Shown here in pieces: positions 45,196 through 56,115 of a DNA stretch of 64,000 nucleotides. The notes beneath the pieces are model-generated. The model was given only the letters and a program-made list of their open reading frames with translations. It was not told the DNA's origin and ran no database searches. The stretch is from Hetaerina americana. Lineage: Eukaryota; Arthropoda; Insecta; Odonata; Calopterygidae. The stretch lies in NCBI GenBank assembly GCA_022747635.1, contig JAKTNV010000020.1, forward strand, positions 2,393,501-2,457,500, in the 5' to 3' direction. Position numbers and translations under genes: made by a program. Position 1 is the stretch's first letter; every line of letters begins with the position of its first letter.

Positions 45196-47691
45196 GACAA
45201 ACAGCTCCGTGCTACTTAATCAGTTCCCCGGGAAAAACTCAAATAAAAAAATGCCACTTTGATGACGACGACAGATTTTCACATTTTGAAATGCATCTGC
45301 ATTCTTATGCAAATGCATTGAATATTAAATATAGCATGAATCACCTCCAATGCAATGCAAGTAACTACTCAGCCAAAACTATCACAGATATAAATAAAAT
45401 ATCAATACATCGCATATGATGTATTTCAATGTCAAAGACTCAGAATTCAGTAAGAAATACTTTTTTCCGATCTTTGGCGTCATTATAACGTTTGCATTAC
45501 GTTGACTCTTTGGGATGCACGTTTTACAAAAAAATTCACGATATGAAACGGATAAAAGTATTTTATGGTCTCTTGAAGTCAGTGAAACCGAGCAAATCAG
45601 GGAATACATCATCACACTCATCCCCTTGACATCGAATCTTGTCACCAAGGAAAGTTCGAAACATTTGATTTGACAGAATTGCAATGGGCGAGGTGGCAAA
45701 ATGAGAGCTCAATTTCACCAATTTAGATATTATTACCAAAATGGCGTCTATTTAAGAATTCGGAGAAACTCCCTTCAGTAATGACGTCGCCTAATCACTT
45801 GATTCTCTAAGAAAACGCACGCGGAGTAAGATTACAAATTTCAAGGCAAACGGCGACGCATTTGGCCTTCGAAACATTCCGCGAACGAACTTATCACCCC
45901 TGAATCTGCAAAGCAATGCGCCACGCCCCTGACTGCACGCCCTCCCCCCACCGTGCCCAGCACTGCGCCCACGTCACTCTCCCGGCGCCATACGAAGACA
46001 CGAAACCTTCCGCGATTACATCTCCGTCACTCTTACTGGCGCGGCATGTCCCGCGCCCCTTCATTTCCCTTTGCCTGCTCTCGTCCACATCTATCGCTTC
46101 ATATTAATTAATTTGGAGCACCGCTGTACCTATCTTGCACGTTCTCTCACAAACATCATGTGACGATAATATACTTTCCTTGTTAAAATAAATATTTCCC
46201 CATGCATACATCAGTTCTCTTCCCATGTTTTTCGTCTTTGGCCTTCCTTTCAGCAACTACTTCCCACGTTCCAACTTCCTTTCTTTGGCCACATGCAAAC
46301 ATTCTAAAACATTGTGGATGACCCCAATACGTGACAACGGAGTGTTATACTATTGAGCGATTTTCATTGAGGCGCTTGAAAAAAGAGACACTTTAGCCGC
46401 ATGACATTCAAAGACTGCAAAGCACTGATTTCGGTGCTTTCATTGATTTCGCTTTAGTTGGCAACGTAAATAGCACTGGAACGAACTCCATTTCAAAATG
46501 GTGTTAGTCTTCGAGGTAAAATCAAATAGAGTAGTAGCAGACATAAACCCACCGATCCAGGTCTAAACTTTCATTCAGAGATGACGAAAATAGATCATTT
46601 GAATGGATGGGATCCCTCACTTCAAATTCCAAATCCTTGGTTCCACATATGCTGGTCAAGTACAAAAACAATTCCAGAATAAATCGTTGAGGTCAGCTGT
46701 ACAGAATTACACGTATCTGACCACCTTTCGGGCATAAGACTGTTGGCAATGCTTAATTGGTGGCAGATGAGATATCAAAAGGATCCCCGAGAACTTATGG
46801 CTCCTTGGTCCCCTGTGCCGACCTGCAGACAGGGGGCAAGTGCACCACGGTAGAAGCATGGAGGAGACCCATCAAACACCCGACCGACCCCGACTTCGAT
46901 GATCCGACGGGACTCGACGTTGATCTTGGCTGAGGCCTTGCACGTGATTACAGAGCAGACTACGGTTTGAGAATGGTGACCAGACTAGTATTATTCGCCT
47001 ACTTGTCGTCTTAAAAGTCGGACCTGGCAGCAGTTAACTGAGGCAACCTTACCATCGATTTCAAATATCGGGGCTAACGTCCTGTGGGAAGCCTCCATTC
47101 ATACTCCTATCATTGATACTACTATACTTATTAAAATATTGCTTGTTTGTGATGCAGACGGAATTTTGCATGTGGTGTGGAAGTTTGTTGGTATGTGATT
47201 TGGAAGTGTCATTGTATGTAAGAATATTTTGTCTCTTATCTGTTCTTCTTGTACGTGTATGTATGTTCATTGTAAGAGTGATCATTGATAAGACTCGGCC
47301 GTTGCCACCCGGACAATTACCTAATTTCAACGATAAATTATTAAATAATAAATAAAAATACGCACTCCATGCGGAATAACGACGGCGAACATCGCATCAT
47401 CTCCTTCTAGAAAACACCGACAGACTCAATCATTATCTGGAGTATTTGGACACGCTCATTTCCAATGACCTCAGGCGACTGCTACTTTGGAAACTGAATT
47501 TGGAGTGACTTTTTTGTTCGATATGTTGGGGAAGGGAGAGTGTGAGAGCGACTGAAAACTCAGTAACGAGTTCAGAAGCGATGGTAAATCTGAGCGTGTC
47601 AGGATCCCTTTTCCCTTACCCTTTGGTGCTCCTTAATTCTGAATCTAATGGACCTTTCTTCCTGTTTGCCTAATATAGATTCTCCAAATGT

Positions 47692-47721
47692 GATCTCATG
47701 TACTCCTTCGTACATGAGATC
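47692..47721. repeat. Perfect 11-bp hairpin
   Basis: GATCTCATGTA at 47692-47702 and TACATGAGATC at 47711-47721 with an 8-nt loop. It has no T-run and no link to a transcript, so it is recorded only as a structure. Confidence 0.6.
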
Positions 47722-47934
47722 GAGGATCCGATCCTTAGGCTTAGCGATGAGTCACTGGCACTGTTGGCGAATCCGTGACTTCCTTCCGCCAGGGAGCGCA
47801 GCGGTCGCACCATAGCAGCCACTAGAGGACTTTCAATTGCAAATTCAAGGTGGCATTTGAAGAACATATGAGTCACGTTTCTTCAACTTAACAGTATTCT
47901 GCCAAATGCAGTTACACTCAGTAAAGAAATAAAT

Positions 47935-49745
47935 GGAGAAATGATACCTGGGAAATTACAAAATATAAAGCGGGAGATCGAGAGGGGAAATGTAGATCTT
48001 TGTGGGCAGCACGAGGTGAGATGGGATATCGGGGATTCCTGGAGTTTTAATAAGCAGCGGAGGGAAAGAAGTAGGAGGCAATGCACGATTGAGGGAAAAA
48101 TAGGAAGAAGAAAAGTAGCAAAGAGAGCAAATGAAAGTCATTGAATAGTATATATAAGTAGACATAAAAGTTGAGCCAACGAACATGGGTCATTAATCGG
48201 GTTTGAATGCCACCAAGCAATAATAGGGAGGAATAATATCCGGATGATCCGATCACATTGTAGGAAATAAATGAATGCGTGGGAAGATTGGAACGGAACA
48301 GAATGCAAAGGGAGAAACGATAGTGAGGTATGGAACAGCTGTAAATGAACAAGGATTGACTGCAGGGAAAGAGCAGGAAATGCTACGGTAGGGGAGATTT
48401 AATGATAACAAGCACATGGTTTAAACAACGCAACAGATGAACAAAAAATAGTCGCGGATTCAGAAAGATATCAATTAGGGTATATGAGGTGTGCTCCAAA
48501 AGTAATGATATTAAATTTCCCGCGCCGCTCCTATTGGTCGGAGTGAGATCGAAACACTTTGAGTAGGTGAGGGAGGCCTCTAAGCTTTGCGGCGAAACCG
48601 GAAGTCTCAGTGCTCTCCAAGCTGTGGCAGCGGCAGGACACCAGTTATTGTAAACCTCTGCGACCGTGTGACGAAAAAAATGGAATCGACGGTCGAGCAA
48701 CGTCACGCGATCTCTAAGTTTTATACTAAACTAAAAAAATCTCTTTAGAAGACTAAGAAAATGATTCGTGAGGCTTACGGGGACTCTGCCCTTCCCACAA
48801 GTTCCGAAGTGGTTAAAGGCCTTTAAGGAGAGGCGGGAAGAGGTTCACGACGAACTACGCTCTGGGCGGCCGTTAACCAGCAAAACCGACAACAATGTGG
48901 CTCGCGTTCAACAATTGATGGACTCTGACCTTCGATTGAGCATCAAGATGGTTGCCAATAAACTAAACTTGTCGTCTAAAGTTGTTTCGCATTGTTACTG
49001 AAGTTTTAGTGATGAGGAAACTGTACGCCGAGCTGGTGCCCAATGTGTTTGCCACAACCCGCTATTGGTCCGCGAGTTCCTGGCCAAACACCAGGTGCTC
49101 AAGCTGCCCGACCAACCTTTAGTCCTGACGTCGGCCCAGCAGACTTCTTTTTGTTCCCTCGGATTAAGGCAGCCCTGCATGGAACCCGTTTCCAGCCCTA
49201 TATAACGGTAAGGCACGAATTAAGGAATTGTTTCATTGATGCGCACAGATTCCCGCGAGTGGATGGGGACTTGGATAATGATTTATTACTAATGAGGTGT
49301 ACCATCAGATCCAAGAGGAGTAAGTAGGGAGGCAGGTCATTGGAGGCCCTTAGAGTTAGGTTGAAGGAAGCGTTGGAAAGAGTTGGATTATGAACTGAGG
49401 CGGGAACTATAAGGGCGAAAGAGTCGCGTTGGAAGACGCAGAGCGAGTATATGGAAAATCCACGACTGCAATGTGAAATTTGTGCGTTATACATGAAGTT
49501 GGGAGCACTTTCACGAAGTAGGAAGAGAAAATACTTTAACACCAACCCGGAAACAGGAACGTCATTTTTGAAGAAGACACTTCATCAGCAATTCGTAGGA
49601 TGGAAAGGAAGGTAAATGATTACTTAGGGAATGGTCAATTTGCGGTTCAGGAAGAGGATAACTAGGCGTGATGCCATTACGGTGATGAGACCACTAATAG
49701 AATACGATCGGAATGTATTCTTTTACTTCAAATGTGATCGAATAT
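47935..49745 (+). mobile_element. RTE/L1-like LINE relic, split by a mariner
   Basis: 47941-48144 holds the endonuclease start GKLQNIKREIERGNVDLCGQ then HEVRW (usual form LCEVRW). 48395-48440 reads MITSTWFKQRNR across a frameshift (usual form ITNTWFKxxxRRxxTW). A mariner occupies 48485-49200. The endonuclease end then resumes with IDAHRFPRVDGDLDNDLLLM then RCTIRSKRSK (usual form YPGADxxSDHxLL). Near 49610-49730 RT motifs appear: GQF, FRKRITRRDAITVMRPLIE (usual form QFGFRKGRGTRDAI). All frames are broken. Confidence 0.7.
48485..49200 (+). mobile_element. mariner-type transposon (second family), 3'-truncated
   Basis: Starts after a TA at 48483 with TGAGGTGTGCTCCAAAAGTA, matching the 5' end of the short element at 53638 over about 250 bp. 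The transposase begins near 48679 (MESTVEQRHAISKFYTKL) and continues after a frameshift in 48768-49001 with WLKAFKERREEVHDELRSGR and ARVQQLMDSDLRLSIKMVANKL. After a deletion come LVREFLAKHQ and FSPDVGPADFFLFPRIKAAL with the third catalytic aspartate. The middle of the protein and the 3' terminal repeat are missing. Confidence 0.85.
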
Positions 49746-51064
49746 GATCCACCCACACATGTCCTCCCTCGATCTCCCTTTCAGTCATCCTATAATAAGT
49801 CTTCCGCCCACCTTTTCCCGAACCGTTCCATAGGGAGGTTATTCATCCCCACAGACTTTCATATCAAAACCTTTCTCGATATTTCTATTTCGCAATCAAG
49901 TATGTAAGTCTGGACGTAAGACATTACCATTGCCGCAATACTCTCTTACTAAACTTCCTGCTCTTCCCCTTACCATAGAGATGAGTTATGTTATCTTCCC
50001 ATCTCTCTTGAATCTTTTACGGATCTATTAATAATTTCCCTGCCATAGTAGCGAGCACGGGTTTCCTCTTCCTCACAGTTTTGTTTGCCCTCGTCTACAA
50101 CTCAAACATTCTCAATTTCATTTTGAATTTTCCATGCCCTCGGACTGCGTTTTCAATCAGGCTTCATTCGCCACATTTGTCTTTTGCCTCAGTTAATCAC
50201 ATCTCTCCTTCTTTCTCCCCAATGCCGCGTTCGCATTCGACCATTTACTTCTGTCGTGTAACTCTCTAATCATCATTTTCGCATTCCATGTCTCCTTGAC
50301 CGTTTCCTGAGTCAATATATATATGTTTGCGGCTCCCGACATCCCTTCTTTGATAGTACCTCCTCATTTTCCATCTACGCATGTCTCTTGGTCTTCACTC
50401 GTGATTTTTTCTACTGCTGTGCTCCTTCCTTTTCCTTAGGATTGAAGTTTCTACATTCCATTTCCTCATCCACCTTCCCTGCATCATTCTCCATAATCTG
50501 GCGTTCCACTTCATTTGAACTAAACTTTATTTCTCAAATTACGTATTACTTATTCGTGTGCCCGGAGCGATACTATGAACACCCATTAACAATAAACGGC
50601 TGTAACTAATCAACAATGTGGTTAGAGGCGGTTATTTGGGAAGTTTCCGAAAAATACAGCGCCCCCAAGCAAATTAGCTAATAACCAAATGTAGGTACAT
50701 TATTTGAAAAGTTCGGGAACCTTTCTTTCTGATTTGGAACGCGTAGTATGTTTGAATAAATTGTGGAAACAGACGACATACTATACTATATCCAAATAAT
50801 TTCGAGTGTTGACAACCTAAAATCCAGGTACTGAATTATTTACAGCCATAGAACTTAAATGATAAAATACGTTCGAGAATGACAAATGGGTTGGAGTGTA
50901 AATAATTACGGTTGAGAATTATTTGTATTCCCTGGCTTAAAAAAAAACTGACATGTCCGTTTCCATGCAAACGCATCTAATGATTTCAACTAAAATGATA
51001 TTTACAGTACTATTCAAGAAGTAAATTGAGCATAAGTGGATATGACTCCGATTCAAACGACGAC
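49746..51064. other. Unassigned sequence
   Basis: No gene recognised. The minus strand has short protein-like pieces between 49950 and 50600, with many stops, that may be an old element, but no motif can be named. Confidence 0.4.
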
Positions 51065-52560
51065 GGAGCAAGCGGTTTATTACCCAGTGGCTGCTTTACA
51101 TTTACACTTAAAACTTCTAAAATTGGATGGAAAGGGCTCAAACAAACCTCCAGGCAGCTGGCTCCAATCAATAATAGTTCTATTTAAAAAAGAGTGTTTT
51201 TTCTTATTTGTTTTTTGCGTTCTTATTTTTATTTTTAAACTATGGTCGTTTTTTCCCTTAAACTTAGCCTTTTCGATCCCTTGCCATAAATCTTCCCACG
51301 CTTCGTCCTTTTTAACAATTCTATACATCACACCTAGCCTATTCCTTTTTCTTCTATTTTTCAAACTCTCCCATTTCAGTACATCTAACATGTCTGTGAC
51401 ACTATCTGTTCTTTTGTACCTTCCGAGTACATGTCTTGCTGCCGTTCTTTGAACTTTCTCTATCTTTTTAATATGCCCCACCTCATATGGATCCCATACT
51501 ATGGAGGAGTATTTTAGGATAGGGATAACCAGTGCCTTATATGCTTTTTCTTTTGTGGCTACGCTACTTTCTTTTAAATTTCTCATCACCCAATGCAATA
51601 CTTTAAATGCCTTCCGTGTCAAATTATCTACTTGGACTCCCCACCCAAGATCCCTAGTTAAATAAATGCCTAAATATTTGCATTGACTGGTGCATGGGAT
51701 TCTTTCTCCAAAGAGGGTGTAAATTTCCTTTTGTGCATTCTTTTTATTTGAAAAATGTATATGCTTACTTTTACTTATATTAATGCCCATATTATTATTT
51801 GTAACCCAGTCACCAAGGCGATCCATGTCATTTTGTAATATTACGTGGTCATTTACATGCTCTATCCGTCTGTATATAATGCAGTCATCAGCAAAGAGTC
51901 TTATTTGGGAATGTAAATTGTTTGGTAGATCGTTTACGTAAATTATGAAGAGTATTGGCCCTAGAAAACTGCCTTGTGTAACTCCGGCTATAAGGTTCAT
52001 CTCCTTTGAAAATACATCCCTAATTTTACTTTTTGAGTTCTGCCTCAGAGAAAATTTTTTATCCATTGTTTTACCCTCAAGTCCAATGGTAACGAATCCA
52101 ACTTTAACAATAATTTATCGTGAGGCACTCGGTAAAAAGCTGCCGAAAATTCAACAATTACTGCATCCACTTCCTTTCCTTCGTCTATTGCGTCGCCGAT
52201 GTACTGACTTAATCCCAAAAGCTGCGTTTCACACGAGTATCCCGTTCTATACCCATGTTGGTGTTTGAATAGCCATCTATGTCTTGTCCACCATTCCCGA
52301 ATGTGGTCAGCGATTCTTTTTTCCATTATTTTGCAAACAACTGAGGTTATGCTTACCGGTCTATAATTGTTGGCTATTTTTTTATCCCCTTTCTTCAAAA
52401 TTGGTATAATATTTGCTTTTTTCCAATCATTGGGGAAGGCATCATTATTTAAAGTTACTTTGAATAGATGACTCAGGTATAAAGCTATTGCGATATCACC
52501 CAGTTTTAGAATGTCAATTGAGATATTATCCGGTCCCACTAACGTATTTCTCCTCACCCT
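51065..52560 (-). mobile_element. LINE family D, 5'-truncated, minus strand
   Basis: About 1.5 kb covering most of the reverse transcriptase and C-terminus of a jockey/CR1-like LINE distinct from families A-C. Two overlapping frames (52557-52045 and 52066-51080) are joined by a single frameshift near 52060. The 3' UTR is very short: the stop is at about 51080 and similarity cannot be followed past 51065. It starts in the fingers, so the endonuclease is absent. Confidence 0.88.
51080..52557 (-). pseudogene. LINE family D reverse transcriptase
   Basis: First frame: LVGPDNISIDILKLG, DWKKANIIPILKKGDKK, NNYRPVSITSVVCKIMEKRI, HQHGYRTGYSCETQL, then motif A as VIVEFSAAFYRVPHDKLL, where the usual catalytic aspartate of DFSKAFD is glutamate. 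Second frame: IAGVTQGSFLGPILFIIYVN, IRLFADDCIIYRRI with both aspartates, CKYLGIYLTRDLGWGVQV, YSSIVWDPYE, KVQRTAARHVLGRYKR and a C-terminus ending IIDWSQLPGG...KCKAATG. One frameshift plus the motif A change make it inactive. Otherwise it is well preserved: the second frame is open for 328 codons. Confidence 0.88.
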
Positions 52561-53637
52561 CCTTAGTTTTTTACAAAATACGAGTCCTCCACGACTATAC
52601 CGTTTGTCGAGGGCAGTGAGCCACTCCAGTGGGTGAGCTCATGAAACAGACCCGAGAGACTTCTTTCGGATCCCAACTCTTCTCCTCCGATGAACTAAAA
52701 AACGATTTCCCTTCCCGGAGTCGCTCCTTCTCCAATGCGGTGTCGAATATTTCGGCGGCGCGGTGCTGCCGCCAGCTGTGCACCGATCAACCGAGTGAAT
52801 GAAGCGCCACCGCTATTCTCTCCGCCAAAGCACGCACCCCGAAACAAAAAAAACTAACGCACAAATGACGATTGAAGAGGCCTTCCTTCCCTCGCCGTGG
52901 GCCAATGCTTTTAACCTGATTGGACCGGCGAGCAACAACTGAAGAGCGCCTCGTGAAAAAGGCCCACAGGAGTGAAATGAGAAGACGTAAAAGAGAGGGG
53001 GGTGGGGGGGGGGAAGGGGGTTCGATGAAATTTCGCGGGGCGCCGTAATTCAAGGAGAGATGGCGCTCACGTGCAAAATGTGCCATTCGGGATGGCCTCT
53101 TCTCACCCCCACCCTCCCTTCTCCGGGGGTTGCGAAGGGCGTGCGGGGATGCTTCCATGCCGGCGCTCGCTCCCCGAAAAGGCTGCCGTCGAATATCAAT
53201 ATTTGCTCAGTAAATATCGATTTTGGCGAGGACGTGAGACGATGTCCTTTTCTGGAAAGCGGTTCCCGGTGGAGTGCGAGTCCTCTCGTATTTGGACCCA
53301 CGAAGGAGGAAAATAGAATACTTCAGAGAGGCAAGAGAGGTTGGACTGTTGTCACCGAAAAGGATAAACGTTAACCGCACATAAATTTAAAAAAAAGCCT
53401 TACTCTTGATTGACATAGCAACTTAACACACACACACACACACTTGGTAATGTTTGCTGTCGAATTCGTTGCAATCACTGAGTTTGATCTGATTTCAAAA
53501 ATATCAATAGCAGTTCATTTTTAAGGTGAATTCGACCTTAAATCAACGATCAAACTTGGGTAAATTAAACGTTATCAATAAAACCGCTTTACTGGTGTAC
53601 CGGGCAGTTTACTCTAATGAAATGATGCATCGACATA
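52561..53637. other. Unassigned sequence
   Basis: No gene recognised. A G-run tract near 53000-53030 and an (AC)n repeat at about 53429-53442 are the only simple structures. Confidence 0.45.
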
Positions 53638-54006
53638 CAGGGTGCGTTCCAAAATTAATGCAATCGAATTTTCGCGCCGCTCCTATTAATCGGAGTGGGA
53701 TCAAATTACTTGGAGTAGGTTGGGGGGGGCTCTAAGCTTTGCCACCGGTCTCAGTGCCCTCCAAGCCGTACGATCGGCAGGAGGTCAGTTATTTTAGACC
53801 TCTGCACGCCGACTGTGTCACGAAATCATGGAATCGACGATCGGGCAACTTCACGCGATTACTAAGCTTTGTGCTTAACTGGAAAAAATCTCTTCACTAA
53901 CAAAATGATTGGTGAGGCTTACGGGGACTCTGCTCCTCTGTCCTAATTACAAGTTTCGAGGTGGCCTTTAAGGAGACGGCCGTATATTATTTAAGGAGAC
54001 ACACTG
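53638..54006 (+). mobile_element. Short mariner derivative (MITE-like), second family
   Basis: A 369-bp element bounded by TA at 53636-53637 and 54007-54008. Its ends CAGGGTGCGTTCC and (inverted) CAGTGTGTCTCC are related terminal repeats. The interior follows the 5' part of the 48485 element (CGCGCCGCTCCTATT, then AAGCTTTG, CATGGAATCGACGATC, GGTGAGGCTTACGGGGACTC). The rest of the transposase is deleted and the frame stops early. Non-autonomous. Confidence 0.85.
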
Positions 54007-54008
54007 TA

Positions 54009-54944
54009 TATTTTTAAAATATTACAACACATTGTATGAATCGACTCATATTTCCCACCTTACGGTCTAAAAATAATAATTGCTTAAAAAACTTTGACCA
54101 ACTCCAAGGTTCATTAATATTCTGAATTGCTCTCTTGAAAATGTTAATATTATTTAAACAAACTACATGCCTATTTATTTGAATAGTTTCCATAAAACTA
54201 AAGAATACAATGGTAAAATGGATAGTGGATAAATTATACAGGAAATTGGAGAAAACGAAACAAAACGTATTTGGTACATTTTCATTTTCGCACGCCAGCC
54301 GTCGTGAAAACGAAGAGAGAGAGAGAGAGAGAGGGGGTGTCGGTTATTTCTGAGATTTCGCCGATTATGTAGTGCTTCTGTTTTTCTGTGCGATCCTTCA
54401 GTGAGCAAAATGCATTAATCATACTGTGCAATAAACAATCTGCTCACTGATTACTTCTTCCGTTCTGGTTCATCCAGTGCGGTGAGTCGCATGTCTTCAG
54501 ATTGCTCTCACACTGCTCACCTTTCTTCTTCCCTCTGATAGTTTTCTTTCCCAAGCTTTCTCTCCCATCATTTTCCTATGAATTCGCTATCTACCATCAA
54601 GGACAAGCTTGCTGCCTCCAGGATTCAAACCAGGCCCTTCTGACCAATAGCAGAGTGGGTGAACTAGGCTAACAGGTCAACCCTTTAAAACATGTCTGGC
54701 AATTTAAAAAAAATCTTGAGGAAGTATACCTACAAGGATGAGTTTGCCACTGGGATTGATTATCTAACTTCCTGGCACAGACTTTAGGAAGTTGACCTTC
54801 TTCCTGTAGGTCTGCGGTGACGCCAGTTCGATCTTTCAGCCGAGTGTCTTATCAGCGAACTGTCCTGAGACCTCCGCTAACAGGCTACGATTCATTCAAT
54901 CACTCGTCCTCCCCTGGATTTAGTCAGGAACCCCCGCGTCCAAA
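54009..54944. other. Unassigned sequence with (GA)n and a possible SINE relic
   Basis: A (GA) microsatellite lies at about 54317-54334. On the minus strand near 54690-54605, TTAGCCTAGTTCACCCACTC, then CTGGTTTGAATCCTGG resemble tRNA A and B boxes at SINE spacing, but no tail or duplication is seen. Confidence 0.4.
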
Positions 54945-56115
54945 TGGCTACATGAGGTCCTTTATATCTACGCCCCAGCGATCGATTCTTTCTGCGAAAA
55001 GCACCGGAGATAACCAACACAACCCTGCCTCACACCTCTTCCTAACACTGCCAATCCGGATTCCCCGTTCCCCACTCGCACGAGCAGTCTGAGACATGTA
55101 CATGTTGCGGATTAGCCTCCTGCCCCTCCAGTATATTCCTATTTTCTTTAAAATACTCATTAGTTTTTCCCAATTCACTCTATCAAACTCTATTTCGTAA
55201 TCTACGAAACAGGCAATTACGTCCTGATTGTTTTCTATATTCCTCTCGATTAATAATCTCATTACTGCAATGGCATCACGCGTACCTCTCCCTTTCCTAA
55301 ACCCAAACTGATCATCCCATAAGTAACCATTTGCCCTACTCTCTATCCTTTTGTTGATGATCCTGAGAATCACTTTACCTGCATGGGAAATCAAACTTAT
55401 TTTTCTGTAGTTTTCATATGATGTAGCCTCTACCTTTTTCGCAATAGGAACTAAAACTGATCCGAAGAAAATTCTTGGTTCAATCTCTCTTGATTTAATG
55501 CTGCGAATTAGTCTATAAAATCTATTTCTTCCAGGTTTCCTCCCTACAATACCGGTCCCGGTGGCTGCGGGGTAACGTCCTGAACTTCAAACGCAGAGTT
55601 CGTGGGTTCGATTCCTGCCTAGATGGATTTTCCTCCATCTAGGGCTTAATTGTTAATAATGCCTTAGGGCTAGGTGGCAGAAAGGACTATGTATGAGTCT
55701 CAGCCTCGCCAAATAAAGACGATAAATTAATAAATAAATCCAAAAGTAGTTCCGTGTATGCTGAAGGCCTAACCCGGGAAGACGCATACGATGTGTACAA
55801 ACCATTTATGAATATGCTGGGCCCGTCTTCGGTACGCCTTGTTAATAGCTGACTGTTAAAATGTATCTCGACAGTTGGACCTGATCTACTTTATTTTTTA
55901 GTTGAGAATTTTGGACCGATTTTGAAGAAAATGAGTGTTCTTCCTACCGTAATATTCAAAATTATGGCAACCCCTGGTTGGCTCTCGTCCCCTCCGCTGT
56001 ATACTACTCTATAACGATCATTCCGGTAATCTCCGCTATCCTTCCATCTTACCTCGCATAGACCTAAATGAACTATATTTCCCTTTTCAATCTCTCGCTT
56101 TATTTTATCCAAATT
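54945..56115 (-). mobile_element. RTE/L1-like LINE, minus strand, with SINE inside
   Basis: Right to left: an endonuclease piece at 56112-55890 (IKREIEKGNIVHLGLCEVRW, then RYRVVYSGGDES), then the SINE at 55547-55740, then reverse transcriptase from about 55545. The latter reads FYRLIRSIKSREIEPRIFF, SYENYRKISLISHAGKVIL and, in 55394-54948, NGYLWDDQFGFRKGRGTRDA, VIACFVDYEIEFDRVNWEKL and WRGRRLIRNMYMSQTA. The linker between endonuclease and RT is largely missing, and the palm motif with the aspartate pair has been lost by truncation near 54945. Confidence 0.85.
55547..55740 (+). mobile_element. tRNA-derived SINE with (TAAA)-type tail
   Basis: Head GGTCCCGGTGGCTGCGGGGT near 55554 acts as an A-box region and GGGTTCGATTCCTGCC near 55603 is a textbook B box. 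The body includes the direct and inverted pair AGATGGATTTTCC / TCCATCTAGG, and the 3' end is A-rich (AATTAATAAATAAAT). About 190 bp. It sits inside the minus-strand RTE-like LINE. No clean target duplication is visible, so boundaries are within a few bases. Confidence 0.8.

Larger units (their letters stand above)
43601..47934. other. Unassigned sequence
   Basis: No gene I can support. Long frames around 43830-44370 and 44880-45220 occur on both strands in GC-rich DNA. The end of the stretch 47290-47360 (AATTATTAAATAATAAATAA) could be the A-rich tail of an element reading plus, but no body is recognisable. A perfect 11-bp hairpin lies at 47692-47721. Confidence 0.4.

Noticed and set aside
47061..47365. 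Possible LINE 3' end with A-rich tail
   Set aside because: The tail-like AATAATAAATAAAAA is present, but no coding or UTR homology to other elements in the window could be found.
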